A stretch of DNA of 38,945 bases from Candidatus Egerieousia equi (GTDB lineage: Bacteria; Bacteroidota; Bacteroidia; Bacteroidales; UBA932). Position 1 is the first letter of the stretch, and each line of letters begins with the position of its first letter. The stretch is taken from positions 1-38,945 of the forward strand of contig JAGHUC010000015.1 in assembly GCA_018065035.1 (NCBI GenBank), written 5' to 3'. Position numbers and translations under genes: made by a program. The notes under the pieces were generated by a model, which made no database searches, had not been told where the DNA came from, and saw only the letters and a list, made by a program, of their open reading frames with translations. Positions 23,033 to 32,597 of this stretch are shown here, piece after piece.

Positions 23033-24217
23033 ATGGAAATCATGTACGAACTCTTGATTAACGACACACCAGTTAAGATCTGGGCCAGGACTGTGGAACC
23101 TTCTGCATTCAAACAGATAATGAACCTGTCAACTCTGCCATTTGTATTCCATCATCTTGCGTTCATGCCGGATGTGCATGCGGGTGTAGGAATGACTATC
23201 GGAGGTGTACTTGCAACCAAGGGAGCTGTCATACCGAATGCAGTAGGAGTGGATATAGGTTGCGGAATGTGTGCGGTCAAGACAAACATCAGAGTTGATT
23301 CTCTGACAAGCGATTTGCTGCGCAAAGGATTCATGCGCGGAATACGCAGGCGGATCCCTGTTGGAATGGACCACCAGAAGACAGCACAGGATGAATGTCT
23401 GATGCCTCAGGGATTTGATACAGACTCCATGGCGGTTGTGTCCAGGCAGTACAAGTCCGCACTCAAGCAGATTGGAACACTGGGAGGAGGTAACCATTTC
23501 ATTGAACTCCAGAAAGATCAGGATGGCTGGATGTGGATAATGATTCATTCCGGTTCCCGTAACCTGGGGCTTCAGGTATGCAACTACTACGATGAAAAAG
23601 CAAAGTCACTTGACAGAATATGGTTCTCTTCTGTGAATCCTGACATCAACCTGGCATTTCTTCCATTGAAATCTCAGGAATTCAAGCAGTACTGGACTGA
23701 GATGGAATACTGCGTTCAATTCGCTTTTGCCAACAGGAAACTTATGATGGACCGTATATGCGAAGTTATCAAGGAATGTGTTCCTGAGGCAGAGTTCGAG
23801 CCTATGATAAACATAGCCCATAACTATGCAGCCTGGGAGCATCACTTCGATGAAAATGTCATTGTCCATCGTAAGGGAGCCACCAGCGCACGTGAAGGAG
23901 AAATCGGAATCATCCCTGGTTCACAGGGCACCAAGTCCTATATCACAGAAGGACTCGGGAATCCTGACTCCTTCATGTCCTGTTCACACGGAGCCGGTAG
24001 GTTGATGTCCAGAACAGAAGCGGTCAAAACCCTCAACCTTGAAGCTGAACAGGCAAAACTTGACGAGAAAGGTATTGTTCATGCACTCCGCTACCAGAAA
24101 GACCTGGAGGAAGCATCATCCGCATACAAGAATATAGAAGAGGTAATGGCGAATCAATCGGACCTTACCAGAATAGTGACTGCGCTGGAGCCGATAGCGG
24201 TTATAAAGGGAGTCTAG
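23033..24217 (+). CDS. rtcB: RNA-splicing ligase RtcB, short form
   Basis: RtcB joins RNA 2',3'-cyclic phosphate or 3'-phosphate ends to 5'-OH ends using GTP and Mn2+. Seen here: PDVHAGVGMTIGG, GVDIGCGMCAVKTN, GGGNHFIELQ (metal-binding His), MIHSGSRNLG, NIAHNYAAWEHH, VHRKGATSA and MSCSHGAGRLMSR, which carries the guanylated His. From this ATG the product is 394 aa. A TTG at 22991 in the same frame would add 14 residues, but it lies inside the operator palindrome and upstream of the promoter-like box, so I reject it. In this phylum such short RtcB proteins often serve RNA repair rather than tRNA splicing; the divergent WYL gene agrees with stress-induced control. Confidence 0.95.
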   Translation: MEIMYELLINDTPVKIWARTVEPSAFKQIMNLSTLPFVFHHLAFMPDVHAGVGMTIGGVLATKGAVIPNAVGVDIGCGMCAVKTNIRVDSLTSDLLRKGFMRGIRRRIPVGMDHQKTAQDECLMPQGFDTDSMAVVSRQYKSALKQIGTLGGGNHFIELQKDQDGWMWIMIHSGSRNLGLQVCNYYDEKAKSLDRIWFSSVNPDINLAFLPLKSQEFKQYWTEMEYCVQFAFANRKLMMDRICEVIKECVPEAEFEPMINIAHNYAAWEHHFDENVIVHRKGATSAREGEIGIIPGSQGTKSYITEGLGNPDSFMSCSHGAGRLMSRTEAVKTLNLEAEQAKLDEKGIVHALRYQKDLEEASSAYKNIEEVMANQSDLTRIVTALEPIAVIKGV

Positions 24218-24254
24218 TTGTTATGGTTCACTTGCAAATCTGCCTTGCAGGATT

Positions 24255-24262
24255 TATCTTTG
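24255..24262 (+). promoter_or_regulatory. -7 promoter box of the BrkB-family gene
   Basis: TATCTTTG matches TAnnTTTG, with TTG at 24232-24234 exactly 20 bp upstream. Transcription would start near 24269, so translation must begin at the ATG at 24283 rather than at the in-frame TTG at 24268. Confidence 0.7.
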
Positions 24263-24282
24263 AGTGATTGAATCTTAATAAG

Positions 24283-25665
24283 ATGAAAACTCTTTTCTCC
24301 AAACTCCGTTCCTTCATAAAGACGCAGGTGGACTACGTCAAGGAACTGGTACCTTACTGGCAGCGGGTGATGCAGGATCTGCACATAACGGCCGCCGCGC
24401 TCACATATTACACAATCATTGGAATAGTTCCGCTCTGGATGTGCATATACATTCTCTGCGACGTTTCCAACACCAACGTAAGCGTTTCATCCTCAACGGA
24501 TCTGCTTATGCCGAACATAGGAGATTCCGTAGGTTCATTCGATGAGATAGCCCAGATAGGAATCAAGGGTATATTCACGCAGTACAAATGGTTCGGCTGG
24601 ATTGCCCTGGCGGTAATCATCTACGCCGTTATCTGCTTCTTCAACAACGTACAGCATGCATTCAACAAGATATGGGGTTCGAAGAACAGAACGCTCGGCC
24701 ATTCACTTTCCCTGTACTTCAAGATGATTATTGTCATAGCAATAACCTCAACTCTCTTCACGGAAATCATAGGCCATCTGAGCTCGCCGGTACTGCAATA
24801 CTCCCTGCTGTTCATAATCCTGTTCCTGTTCATTGCCCTGGCTTTCAGAAGCATACCATACGACAAGAAACCTAAGTGGGGTCCAACCTTTCTTTCATCG
24901 GCAGGCACATCAATCTGCCTTCTCGCCTGGTCATTGGTTCTTCCTTACCTTGTAAGCAACCTCATGCGCCTCAAGTTCGACGGCATTAACATACTCCTCA
25001 TCGTATTCTGGCTCTTCTGGGCATGGCAGATCATACTCATTGGCGCAGTAGGCTGCCACAGACTCAACAAGACAGGCTTCTACCTCGACAGGAAAATAGA
25101 TTACCTTGCACCTTCCTACCGCCGTTATCTCACCCTTCTGACCATAGCGCACATCTTCCGTCTCTTTGACCAGGACGAACATCTGAAAGGCCTGAGCTTC
25201 GAGCAGATTGCCAAGGACATGTTCCCACTCGGCGATGGTTCAACTTCCTCATCCTCAGGCAGGAAGCAGACATACGTGTCAATACCGGCAACGCTCCTTG
25301 ACAGCATTCTCAAGGAACTCTGCAAAAGCGGAATACTGGTTACGGAGGACAGTGACAAAGTGCGTTATTTCCCGAAGCATCAGATGCTTTCGGGCAACAG
25401 GACACTGCACGATTATTCAATAGGAGACGTGCTTTTCATACTCGATACCCTGGGTAACTTCAAGCTCGATGACCTGACTCCTCAGATTTGTTCGTCATTC
25501 AAAGGAAGTTACATTGACAAGCACCTGAATCTGTATTCAGACAAGGTTTTTGCCACACCTATCATGCTTCTCACACCACAGAACTTCCCAATGAGCGAAG
25601 AAAACTCCGCCCTGTTTGACAAACGCGCTGCATACAGCAGCCAGCTTAACAGTCAGCTGGCCTGA
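24283..25665 (+). CDS. YihY/BrkB-family inner membrane protein
   Basis: A 460-aa protein from this ATG. The first 280 residues are the BrkB/YihY membrane domain with about six hydrophobic segments and the family motifs ITAAALTYYTIIGIVPLW near the N-terminus and NNVQHAFNKIWG about 130. The cytoplasmic C-terminal 180 residues look like a winged-helix-type module (HLKGLSFEQIAKDM, LLDSILKELCKSGILV) seen in Bacteroidota members. The older name RNase BN for this family is a misassignment; its transport or other role is not established. It has its own promoter and is convergent with the LRR lipoprotein gene (3 bp between the stops). Confidence 0.88.
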   Translation: MKTLFSKLRSFIKTQVDYVKELVPYWQRVMQDLHITAAALTYYTIIGIVPLWMCIYILCDVSNTNVSVSSSTDLLMPNIGDSVGSFDEIAQIGIKGIFTQYKWFGWIALAVIIYAVICFFNNVQHAFNKIWGSKNRTLGHSLSLYFKMIIVIAITSTLFTEIIGHLSSPVLQYSLLFIILFLFIALAFRSIPYDKKPKWGPTFLSSAGTSICLLAWSLVLPYLVSNLMRLKFDGINILLIVFWLFWAWQIILIGAVGCHRLNKTGFYLDRKIDYLAPSYRRYLTLLTIAHIFRLFDQDEHLKGLSFEQIAKDMFPLGDGSTSSSSGRKQTYVSIPATLLDSILKELCKSGILVTEDSDKVRYFPKHQMLSGNRTLHDYSIGDVLFILDTLGNFKLDDLTPQICSSFKGSYIDKHLNLYSDKVFATPIMLLTPQNFPMSEENSALFDKRAAYSSQLNSQLA

Positions 25666-25668
25666 TTT

Positions 25669-26904
25669 TCATTTAACAACATATTCAGCGGAAGGGTCTT
25701 TTTCATAGCCCAAGTGCGGGCCGTCAAAGAAACCGTTCCATACATATATGTACTGAATCTGGTTATTTGTGCAAATCAGAAATTGCAATGATTTGTTATT
25801 GCTTATGTCAAGTGATTGCAGGACATTATATGAGCAATCCAGATCATACAAAGAAATATTTTTGCTTATATCAAGTTCCGTTAACCTGTTATTGTCGCAT
25901 TGCAGACGAAGCAGGGCTGCGTTGTTGCTCAAGTTAAGGGATTCAAGACTGTTGTAGCTGCAACACAGTTCAGAAAGCGAGGAGTTAGCTTCAATATTCA
26001 AGGATTGAAGCTGGTTGCCCATGCACCACAGTTTGTGCAGTGCAGTATTTTGGCTCATATCAAGCGTCTGAAGACGGTTACATCCACAATCCAGAAATTC
26101 CAGAACAGTGTTGTTGCCAAGTTCAAGCGAGCCGAGCTGATTACCGGCACACTCCAGCTGCGCCAGAGCTGTATTATTGCTTGCATCAAGAGACTGCAGA
26201 CAGTTGCACATGCAATCAAGGTATGTCAAGGCGGTATTGCTGGCAATGTTGAGTGTTTCAAGCTTGTTGTAGGAACAGTTCAGATATATTAAAGAGCGGT
26301 TATTGCCAAGAGAGAGAGCATTTATCTTATTCTGTGAACAGCTCAGGTAGCTTAAAGCAGGGTTCTTGTCAAGGTCAAGTGCAGTTATGGTGTTATATTC
26401 ACATAACAGGGTGTCCAATAGTCCGCAGCAGGATATGTCAAGCTTTGAAATGCCGGCGGCATAGCAATTCAATTTCTTGATTTTTGTATTTGCGCTTAAT
26501 ACCAATCCATCAAGCTTTCCATATAAGACGGTACCTTGATCGGAAATATATTCTATAGTTCCATCGGGGTGGATTATGAAATTCCTGATTCTTTTGAGCC
26601 TGCAGTCCAGATTCACGAGGTTGGTGAAATGCTCCAGCCCGGTAATATTGCCTATCACCTCGGTATCAATGAACATTTCTGTTACCGCTTCCGCCTCGGA
26701 GAAGGATATCTCTCCATCCTTGTCCGTGTCAAAATTCTCAACGCAATATGCCTTGAAGGCGGCGTCTTCAAACACAACGTAGGATTTAGGTGTTGGTCCG
26801 GGTGGGGTTGGACCAGGACCAGGTTCGTCACCGCTTGATCCTTTGCTGCAGGAAGCAAGCGTAAACAAACATAGCAGAAAAATGGCTGTACGAAGGAATT
26901 TCAT
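25669..26904 (-). CDS. leucine-rich-repeat lipoprotein with one EF-hand-like loop
   Basis: A 411-aa protein. Signal peptide type II with lipobox LASC (Cys19), then a Gly/Pro linker (22-40) as in surface lipoproteins. Residues 59-70 (DTDKDGEISFSE) are a perfect EF-hand calcium loop. From about 140 to 395 run about eleven repeats of 21 residues with the pattern LxxLxCsxNxLxxLdlsxN, typical of bacterial LRR surface proteins. The repeats are also visible in the DNA as near-identical AAG/TTG-rich blocks. It follows the beta-lactamase-fold gene by 12 bp on the same strand, so both are probably one transcript. Binding partner unknown; host or polysaccharide adhesion is a guess. Confidence 0.88.
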   Translation of the reverse strand: MKFLRTAIFLLCLFTLASCSKGSSGDEPGPGPTPPGPTPKSYVVFEDAAFKAYCVENFDTDKDGEISFSEAEAVTEMFIDTEVIGNITGLEHFTNLVNLDCRLKRIRNFIIHPDGTIEYISDQGTVLYGKLDGLVLSANTKIKKLNCYAAGISKLDISCCGLLDTLLCEYNTITALDLDKNPALSYLSCSQNKINALSLGNNRSLIYLNCSYNKLETLNIASNTALTYLDCMCNCLQSLDASNNTALAQLECAGNQLGSLELGNNTVLEFLDCGCNRLQTLDMSQNTALHKLWCMGNQLQSLNIEANSSLSELCCSYNSLESLNLSNNAALLRLQCDNNRLTELDISKNISLYDLDCSYNVLQSLDISNNKSLQFLICTNNQIQYIYVWNGFFDGPHLGYEKDPSAEYVVK

Positions 26905-26916
26905 ATTTGCAATGCA

Positions 26917-28116
26917 TTACATATTGATCCAGTTGTCAACTGCAAACGGGGTGCTGTCCTCAAAGAAGAGCTTGGTTATGTCCGAAACTATTTCGTGGCC
27001 GTAGATGCTGTTGGTGAAATAAATGAAGAACTCGCCACGTGCAGGAACGTACATGAACAATGCCTTGAAGCTGCCGTTGTCGCCCCAATGCCAGTAAACG
27101 TTGCCCTGGTTTGCGTTCTTCTCAAGACCTATGCCGTTGCACCAGTACATTGTGCTGTCGCAGGTTCTTTCCTCGTCCCAGTACCTCTTTGCTATCTCAG
27201 GATTAGGAGTGAGGAACAGGTTCCAGTATTCTTCGGTAAGTCCGTTGGCAACATTGCCGTTCACTGCAGGCTGGTAATATTTCGTAGCTATCGCTGTGAG
27301 GAATTTTGCATAGTCCTCGGCGTTTGTTCTGAGGGTGTAGGCTACATTTGACCTTGGATGTCTGCCCTGGCCTCTGTCCTCGAAGTTCGCCTTGTAACCG
27401 CTTACGGCAAGGGAGTCATATTCATCAAGCCAGCAGTAAGCTGTATGCTCAAGACCAAGAGGTTCGAATACCATTTCCTTGGCAATCACATCAATGCTCT
27501 TGCCCTTGATGGCCTCAACGGCTCTCTGCAGGAATGCCATGCCTTCTCCTGAATATCCGTAGCAGGAATCAGGCTCAACTGAGAAAGTTATTGTTGATGT
27601 TGGCCATTCGTCCGATGAAGGACCTGCCGCCCAGTTGCTAAGACCGGTACGATGGTTGAGAACCATTGCTGCGGTGATTTTCCTTGCACGTGCTGTGTTT
27701 ATGCTGTCACCTGCCTGCTCGAAACGGGCTATGTCGGTGTATTGGCAGAGCGGGGTGTTGAGGTCGATTTCTCCGTTCTCCACCATCTGCATTACTATGT
27801 ATGAGAAAATGACCTTGCTCAATGAAGCGGCCTGGAACACGTGGGTCTTGCCTGCCTCGTCCTCTGAATATACTGCCGGATTCACTTTCTGGATGTGTAT
27901 GCTTGCTCCGTTGGAATAGAAAACCAGATCGATCATTGGAATGGAGTCCCTTTCAATCAGGGCCTGCAATGTTGAGTCGTAAACCGGAAGATTGGCCTGG
28001 AGCCTTTCCATTGCCGCGGTTTTTTCAGGATTTTCACCATTGCCGCAGGATGCTGTGAAAATGCTTGCGGCAACTGCCATGACCGCTGCAAGCGAGAAGA
28101 AGAAATTATGTTTCAT
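26917..28116 (-). CDS. beta-lactamase-fold serine hydrolase, lipoprotein
   Basis: A 399-aa protein with lipobox FTASC (Cys24). Residues about 45-385 form a class C beta-lactamase/penicillin-binding-protein-like (PF00144-type) domain. The nucleophile motif is S98-L-S-K101 in ASLSKVIFSY, a tyrosine motif is likely in YGYSGEGMAFLQ, and the third motif is HWGDNGSF (His-x-Gly in place of Lys-Thr-Gly). Family members hydrolyse peptides or esters; the substrate is unknown and resistance is not implied. The minus-strand promoter is a near match (TATATTCG), divergent from the deoxynucleoside kinase gene. Confidence 0.88.
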   Translation of the reverse strand: MKHNFFFSLAAVMAVAASIFTASCGNGENPEKTAAMERLQANLPVYDSTLQALIERDSIPMIDLVFYSNGASIHIQKVNPAVYSEDEAGKTHVFQAASLSKVIFSYIVMQMVENGEIDLNTPLCQYTDIARFEQAGDSINTARARKITAAMVLNHRTGLSNWAAGPSSDEWPTSTITFSVEPDSCYGYSGEGMAFLQRAVEAIKGKSIDVIAKEMVFEPLGLEHTAYCWLDEYDSLAVSGYKANFEDRGQGRHPRSNVAYTLRTNAEDYAKFLTAIATKYYQPAVNGNVANGLTEEYWNLFLTPNPEIAKRYWDEERTCDSTMYWCNGIGLEKNANQGNVYWHWGDNGSFKALFMYVPARGEFFIYFTNSIYGHEIVSDITKLFFEDSTPFAVDNWINM

Positions 28117-28209
28117 AAAGCTGGAAAATTTATTTCAATTCACTATGCGAATATAATCAATTTATCCCAATAATGTCTGTCAATAATTGTAAATGGAAAT
28201 ATGATGGAT

Positions 28210-28217
28210 TATCTTTG
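28210..28217 (+). promoter_or_regulatory. -7 promoter box of the kinase-to-ABC-F operon
   Basis: TATCTTTG matches TAnnTTTG, with TTG at 28187-28189 exactly 20 bp upstream. Transcription would start near 28224, so the in-frame TTG at 28236 is possible but the ATG at 28242 is preferred. Confidence 0.7.
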
Positions 28218-28241
28218 TAGATTGTAAAAAATACATTGAAC

Positions 28242-28856
28242 ATGCATATAGCTGTAGCCGGAAACATTGGAAGCGGCAAGACCACCCTCACCAGACTCCT
28301 TGCCAAGTATTATGGTTGGACTCCAAAATACGAAGAGGTTGACTACAACCCATATCTTACTGATTTTTATAATGATATGCAGCGATGGTCATTCAATATC
28401 CAGATCTTCTTCCTCAACAGGAGGTTCAAGGACATTGTTGACATAGACAGAAGCAAGGAAACCATAATCCAGGACAGGAGCATATATGAGGACGCAAGGA
28501 TATTCGCCCCCAACCTTCATTCCATGGGACTGATGAGCACCCGCGATTTTGACAATTACAGCTCGTTGTTCGACCTCATGGTATCCCTTGTGAAGGCTCC
28601 GGACCTTCTGATATATCTCAAGGCTTCAATTCCTACCCTGGTATCGCAGATTCAGAAGAGGGGTCGTGATTTCGAGGCGGGAATACGCATTGATTACCTC
28701 AAGGGACTGAATGACCTTTACGACAACTGGATTGACAACTATACAGACGGCAAAAAACTCATCATAAATGTTGATGACATCAAGTTTGAGGACAATCCTA
28801 AGGATCTGAGCCTTATCATTGACAGGATCAACGCACAGCTCAACGGCCTTTTCTAA
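28242..28856 (+). CDS. deoxynucleoside kinase
   Basis: A 204-aa protein of the dNK/thymidine-kinase-2 family, which phosphorylates deoxynucleosides with ATP for salvage. P-loop GNIGSGKTT (7-15), the DRS motif in IQDRSIYED (about 78-86), and the LID arginines in QIQKRGRDFE (about 138-147) are all present. The usual size is about 200-210 aa. It is the first gene of an operon that continues with a sugar/nucleoside kinase 18 bp downstream. Confidence 0.92.
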   Translation: MHIAVAGNIGSGKTTLTRLLAKYYGWTPKYEEVDYNPYLTDFYNDMQRWSFNIQIFFLNRRFKDIVDIDRSKETIIQDRSIYEDARIFAPNLHSMGLMSTRDFDNYSSLFDLMVSLVKAPDLLIYLKASIPTLVSQIQKRGRDFEAGIRIDYLKGLNDLYDNWIDNYTDGKKLIINVDDIKFEDNPKDLSLIIDRINAQLNGLF

Positions 28857-28874
28857 CAATAAACACTAAGTGAT

Positions 28875-29888
28875 ATGAAATCGATTCTTGGCATTGGAAA
28901 TGCTCTCACGGACATACTGGCAATAGTTCCCAACGATGACTGGCTCGCAAAGTTCCACCTTCCTAAAGGAAGCATGCAGCACGTTGACGGTGCAACCGGA
29001 AACAAGATATGGGCGGAACTCAAGACTCTGGGCGTACAATACGTTCCTGGCGGAAGCGCTGCCAATACAATAGCAGGTACATCAATTTTCGGAATGCCGA
29101 GCGGATTCATAGGCAAGGTTGGTGAGGATGAACTCGGTTCGCTTTTCAAGGCGGCTCAGGAGAACAACGGTATAAAGACCAATCTTCTCAAGGGTGACAA
29201 ACCAAGCGGACGTTCCATGGTCTTTGTCACAAAGGAGAATCAGGAAAGAACATTCGCTGTTTATCTTGGTTCGGCACTGGACCTTGTTGCAGAGGATCTC
29301 AAACCTGAATTCTTCCAGGGGTATGATTATTTCCATATTGAAGGATATCTGGTACAGAATCAGAACCTTGTAAGAAGGGCTGTGAAATACGCAAAGGAAG
29401 CGGGCTGCATGATATCCCTTGACATGGCATCATACAATGTTGTTGAAAGCAATGATGCTTTCCTGCACGACATTGTGGAGAAATATGTTGACATTGTCTT
29501 TGCAAATGAAACCGAGGCCAAGAGCTTCACCAAGATGGAACCTGAGAAGGCTTGCGAGGAAATTGCAAGAATGTGTGATATAGCTGTAGTGAAACTCGGG
29601 CCTGAGGGATCGCTTGTACGCAGGGGCAATGAGGTTTACAGGATAAAGCCATGGCCTGCAACAAGAGTGGATGCTACAGGAGCCGGCGACATTTACGCTG
29701 CTGGATTCCTTTACGGACATTCTCTGGGCCTTCCAATCGAAGCTTGCGGAAAAATAGGCTCAATCATTTCGGCCAAGGTCGTAGAAGTCATAGGTCCTAA
29801 GGTTGACGTACCAAGATGGAAGGCTGCAAAACAGGAAATACGCGAGCTCATTGCAAGCTACGGAATTTCTGAACAGACTTCAAAATAA
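28875..29888 (+). CDS. PfkB-family kinase, adenosine/ribokinase-like
   Basis: A 337-aa protein. The N-terminal MKSILGIGNALTDILAIV and the glycine pair motif PGGSAANT (about 53-60) are PfkB features, and the C-terminal signature DATGAGDIYAAGFL (about 262-275) carries the catalytic Asp. The order and spacing resemble adenosine-kinase-like members common in Bacteroidota, but the substrate cannot be read from sequence alone. Position after a deoxynucleoside kinase agrees with nucleoside salvage. Its stop codon overlaps the next ATG by one base. Confidence 0.92.
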   Translation: MKSILGIGNALTDILAIVPNDDWLAKFHLPKGSMQHVDGATGNKIWAELKTLGVQYVPGGSAANTIAGTSIFGMPSGFIGKVGEDELGSLFKAAQENNGIKTNLLKGDKPSGRSMVFVTKENQERTFAVYLGSALDLVAEDLKPEFFQGYDYFHIEGYLVQNQNLVRRAVKYAKEAGCMISLDMASYNVVESNDAFLHDIVEKYVDIVFANETEAKSFTKMEPEKACEEIARMCDIAVVKLGPEGSLVRRGNEVYRIKPWPATRVDATGAGDIYAAGFLYGHSLGLPIEACGKIGSIISAKVVEVIGPKVDVPRWKAAKQEIRELIASYGISEQTSK

Positions 29889-30946
29889 TGGTACAGGACG
29901 CGTTAAACAGAAAAAGATTCATAAAGATCATCAAGTACCTGCTGATGCTGGCATTGGCGGTGGCTTTGCTTTACATATCTTTCAAAGGCGTTCAGTGGAA
30001 GGACTTTGTTGAAGGACTGGCAGGATGCAACTACTGGTGGATTGCGCTTTCAATGCTGGTTGGTGCCGCCGAACTTATAATACGCAGTCTGCGCTGGCAT
30101 CTTCTTCTGCGTCCATTGGACAACCAGATAGGCAGGATGAGAACCTGTCACGGAGTGAACATGGCCTTCCTCACCAATTTCATCTTCCCGAGAATGGGCG
30201 AGCTCGTTCGTTGCGGAGTGGTGGCAAACAGGAGGCTCTCCTTCCAGGCAGCGGTTGGAACTGTGGTTGCTGAAAGGGCTCTTGACATGATATGCCTGAT
30301 AATAGTCGTGCTTCTCATGTTCGTTTTCAACTGGAGCACGTTCGGGGTGTTCATTCAGGACAAGCTGCTCACACCTTTTGCCCAAAGATTCACCGGAGAG
30401 GCGCTGTGGGCGATGGCCGTTGCTCTCGTACTGCTCATTGCGGGATTTGTTGCATGCCTTGCATTGTGCAGGAAGTACAGGAACAAAAGATTCTTCGGAA
30501 CGCTTTACAGCATTATCAGCGGGTTAGGCAGCGGCCTGAGTTCAATCCTCAGGATGAAGCACAAGTTCCTGTTCATTGTTTACACAATTGCATTATGGGC
30601 ATCGTTCTGGCTAACAAGCTACACAACGATACTTGCCTTCCAGAGCACGGGAACGCTCGATGCCGTGAATGCGGCCGGCGAACATGTTGCCCTTGGGGGT
30701 GGTGACGCTCTTTTCCTTATGGTTGCAGGAGCGCTAGGCTGGGTGGTTCCGGTACAGGGCGGAATAGGAGCTTTCCATTTCATAGTGAGCCTTGCCCTTA
30801 CAACTATGTATGGAATATCACAGAGCCAGGGAGTTGTGTTTGCAACAATATCGCACGAATCCCAGGCAATAGTAATGATAGCCATGGGCATCTTTTCGGC
30901 AATCTGCCTGTGGTTTGTAAAACGTAATAACAAGATAAGATCATGA
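29888..30946 (+). CDS. lysylphosphatidylglycerol synthase-type flippase-like membrane protein
   Basis: A 352-aa integral membrane protein of the LPG-synthase-TM / UPF0104 (YbhN-like) family, with about eight hydrophobic segments and the family pattern LRSLRWHLLLRPL, TNFIFPRMGELVR and GGIGAFHF. Members are thought to move lipids or lipid-linked sugars across the membrane; the N-terminal catalytic domain of MprF is absent. It shares 1 bp with the PfkB gene and overlaps the next gene by 4 bp (ATGA). Confidence 0.88.
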   Translation: MVQDALNRKRFIKIIKYLLMLALAVALLYISFKGVQWKDFVEGLAGCNYWWIALSMLVGAAELIIRSLRWHLLLRPLDNQIGRMRTCHGVNMAFLTNFIFPRMGELVRCGVVANRRLSFQAAVGTVVAERALDMICLIIVVLLMFVFNWSTFGVFIQDKLLTPFAQRFTGEALWAMAVALVLLIAGFVACLALCRKYRNKRFFGTLYSIISGLGSGLSSILRMKHKFLFIVYTIALWASFWLTSYTTILAFQSTGTLDAVNAAGEHVALGGGDALFLMVAGALGWVVPVQGGIGAFHFIVSLALTTMYGISQSQGVVFATISHESQAIVMIAMGIFSAICLWFVKRNNKIRS

Positions 30947-31608
30947 CGTACAAGGTTTTTTATGTGAATGATTTGCGCGAATGCTGTTATGTTGTGGACT
31001 GCGGTTCGCAGAAATGTGTGGTAATAGATCCGGGAATGCAGAATGCAGGTGAGTGCGGCAGAATTGCGGACTATATAAGGTCAAAGGAACTTGAACCTGA
31101 GGCAATACTTCTCACACACGCTCATTTTGACCATATAATGGGTGTGAATTTCATACTCAGGAACTGGAACATTCCGGTTTACATGAATCAGGCCGATGAA
31201 AGACAGCTCAGGAAGGCGGCCCAGTATGCTCTCATGTTCGGTGAGATGATAGAGGCTCCGGCCGTTAACAGCCTGAAGTTCGTCAATGACAACGATATGC
31301 TCACTTTCGGCGATACTCAGTTCAAGGTTCTTGCAACTCCCGGTCACTCCGAAGGTTCGGTCTGCTACCTTGCAGGCGAATGCCTTTTCTGCGGTGACAC
31401 CCTCTTTGCAGGCAGCATCGGCCGCACAGACCTCCCAGGGGGCAGCTATGACAGCATAGTTGAGAGCTTGAAAACCAAGATCCTGCCTCTTGACCCCGAT
31501 ACAATCGTACTTCCGGGTCACGGCCCCGAGACCACAGTGGCATCGGAGGCCAGCACCAACCCGTTCCTGCAGTTCGGCGCACCTGATTTCATACAGATAA
31601 ACAGATGA
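30943..31608 (+). CDS. metallo-beta-lactamase-fold hydrolase, glyoxalase II-like
   Basis: A 221-aa protein with the metal motif THAHFDH (58-64, giving H59, H61, D63, H64), TPGHSEGSVCYL (about 130), GDTLFAGSIGRTDLPGG with the bridging Asp, and LPGHGPETT with the last His. It resembles the hydroxyacylglutathione-hydrolase-like branch; the real thiolester substrate is unknown. It overlaps its neighbours by 4 bp on both sides, so translation is coupled. Confidence 0.92.
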   Translation: MTYKVFYVNDLRECCYVVDCGSQKCVVIDPGMQNAGECGRIADYIRSKELEPEAILLTHAHFDHIMGVNFILRNWNIPVYMNQADERQLRKAAQYALMFGEMIEAPAVNSLKFVNDNDMLTFGDTQFKVLATPGHSEGSVCYLAGECLFCGDTLFAGSIGRTDLPGGSYDSIVESLKTKILPLDPDTIVLPGHGPETTVASEASTNPFLQFGAPDFIQINR

Positions 31609-32597
31609 GATACATATTCTTTACAGCGATGGTGTCTGCATTACTCTCCGCCTGCTCCTTTATGGGTGGAAAGGAAAATGCTGCGGTCATTGACAGAGCT
31701 GCGCTGGAAGCAAGCATCGACAGCATTGTTCAGAAAAGATGCGATGCGAATTCCATCATTTCCTTTGTGATGGAAAACCATACCCAGCGCGTGGTTGTGC
31801 CGCCGCTCCCCGATACAGCGGAGTTCGCCGGGGAAAGTGTGCCTCTGGAATACATTGATGTAAGGGAGAGCCTGGTAAGGGAACTTACCGCAATAAGCTA
31901 CATGCATTCCTCACTGGTATATACAATCCAGCTTTCCGGCAGGTACAGGGACAGGATATGCCGCAATCTGAAAGCCAACGGCGTACCTGAGGATTTCTTC
32001 TATCTCTGCGTTGCTGAAAGCATGCTGCAACCGCTCACTTCGTCCGCAGCGGCAGCCGGTTACTGGCAGTTCCTCAAAGGTACGGGAAAGGAATACGGGC
32101 TTGTGATAAACAATGAAATAGACCAGAGATATGACTGGGAGGCATCCACAGCCGCTGCCTGCAAGTATCTGAAGAAGGCTTATGAGAAATACGGTACCTG
32201 GACTCTTGCTGCGGCAAGCTATAACATCGGTACCAAGAATATAGACAACAGAATCAAGTTGCAGGGAACACGGAATTACTACGATATGCAGCTTCCTATG
32301 GAAACAGCCAGGTATGTGTTCAGGGCAATTGCATACAAGACAATAATGGAGAATCCGCAGGCGTATGGCTTTGACATAGAGGAAAGCGATATGTTCAGCG
32401 AGCCGGAGCATAAGTATGTGCAGGTGAGCGGAAAGGTTGAGAACTGGAGTGATTTTGCAAGGAAGCACGGCACCAATTTCAAGATGCTCAAGCAGTACAA
32501 CGAGTGGATACGTTCAAACAGATATTCAGGCGGTGAGCGCAGGACATTCAAGGTGTTCATACCAAAACGTGAGACAGTTCAGGAGGAAGAGGAATGA
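31605..32597 (+). CDS. lytic transglycosylase lipoprotein, MltD-like
   Basis: A 330-aa protein with lipobox LSAC (Cys17). The SLT domain covers about 100-240: the catalytic Glu is E138 in VAESMLQP, followed by [39 protein letters not shown] and LAAASYNIG. It would cleave peptidoglycan glycan strands between MurNAc and GlcNAc. No LysM repeat is seen at the C-terminus, unlike E. coli MltD, although the last 50 residues (from [19 protein letters not shown]) are LysM-like in rhythm. Overlaps both neighbours by 4 bp. Confidence 0.9.
   Translation: MRYIFFTAMVSALLSACSFMGGKENAAVIDRAALEASIDSIVQKRCDANSIISFVMENHTQRVVVPPLPDTAEFAGESVPLEYIDVRESLVRELTAISYMHSSLVYTIQLSGRYRDRICRNLKANGVPEDFFYLCVAESMLQPLTSSAAAAGYWQFLKGTGKEYGLVINNEIDQRYDWEASTAAACKYLKKAYEKYGTWTLAAASYNIGTKNIDNRIKLQGTRNYYDMQLPMETARYVFRAIAYKTIMENPQAYGFDIEESDMFSEPEHKYVQVSGKVENWSDFARKHGTNFKMLKQYNEWIRSNRYSGGERRTFKVFIPKRETVQEEEE

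Noticed and set aside
24268..24282. TTG start for the BrkB-family protein
   Set aside because: It falls at the predicted transcription start, leaving no leader. The ATG at 24283 is better placed.
25769..26292. plus-strand proteins within the LRR gene
   Set aside because: They are antisense shadows of the 21-residue repeats on the minus strand.
26917..28116. antibiotic-resistance beta-lactamase
   Set aside because: The third motif is His-x-Gly and the protein is a lipoprotein of the broad serine-hydrolase family, so resistance is not supported.
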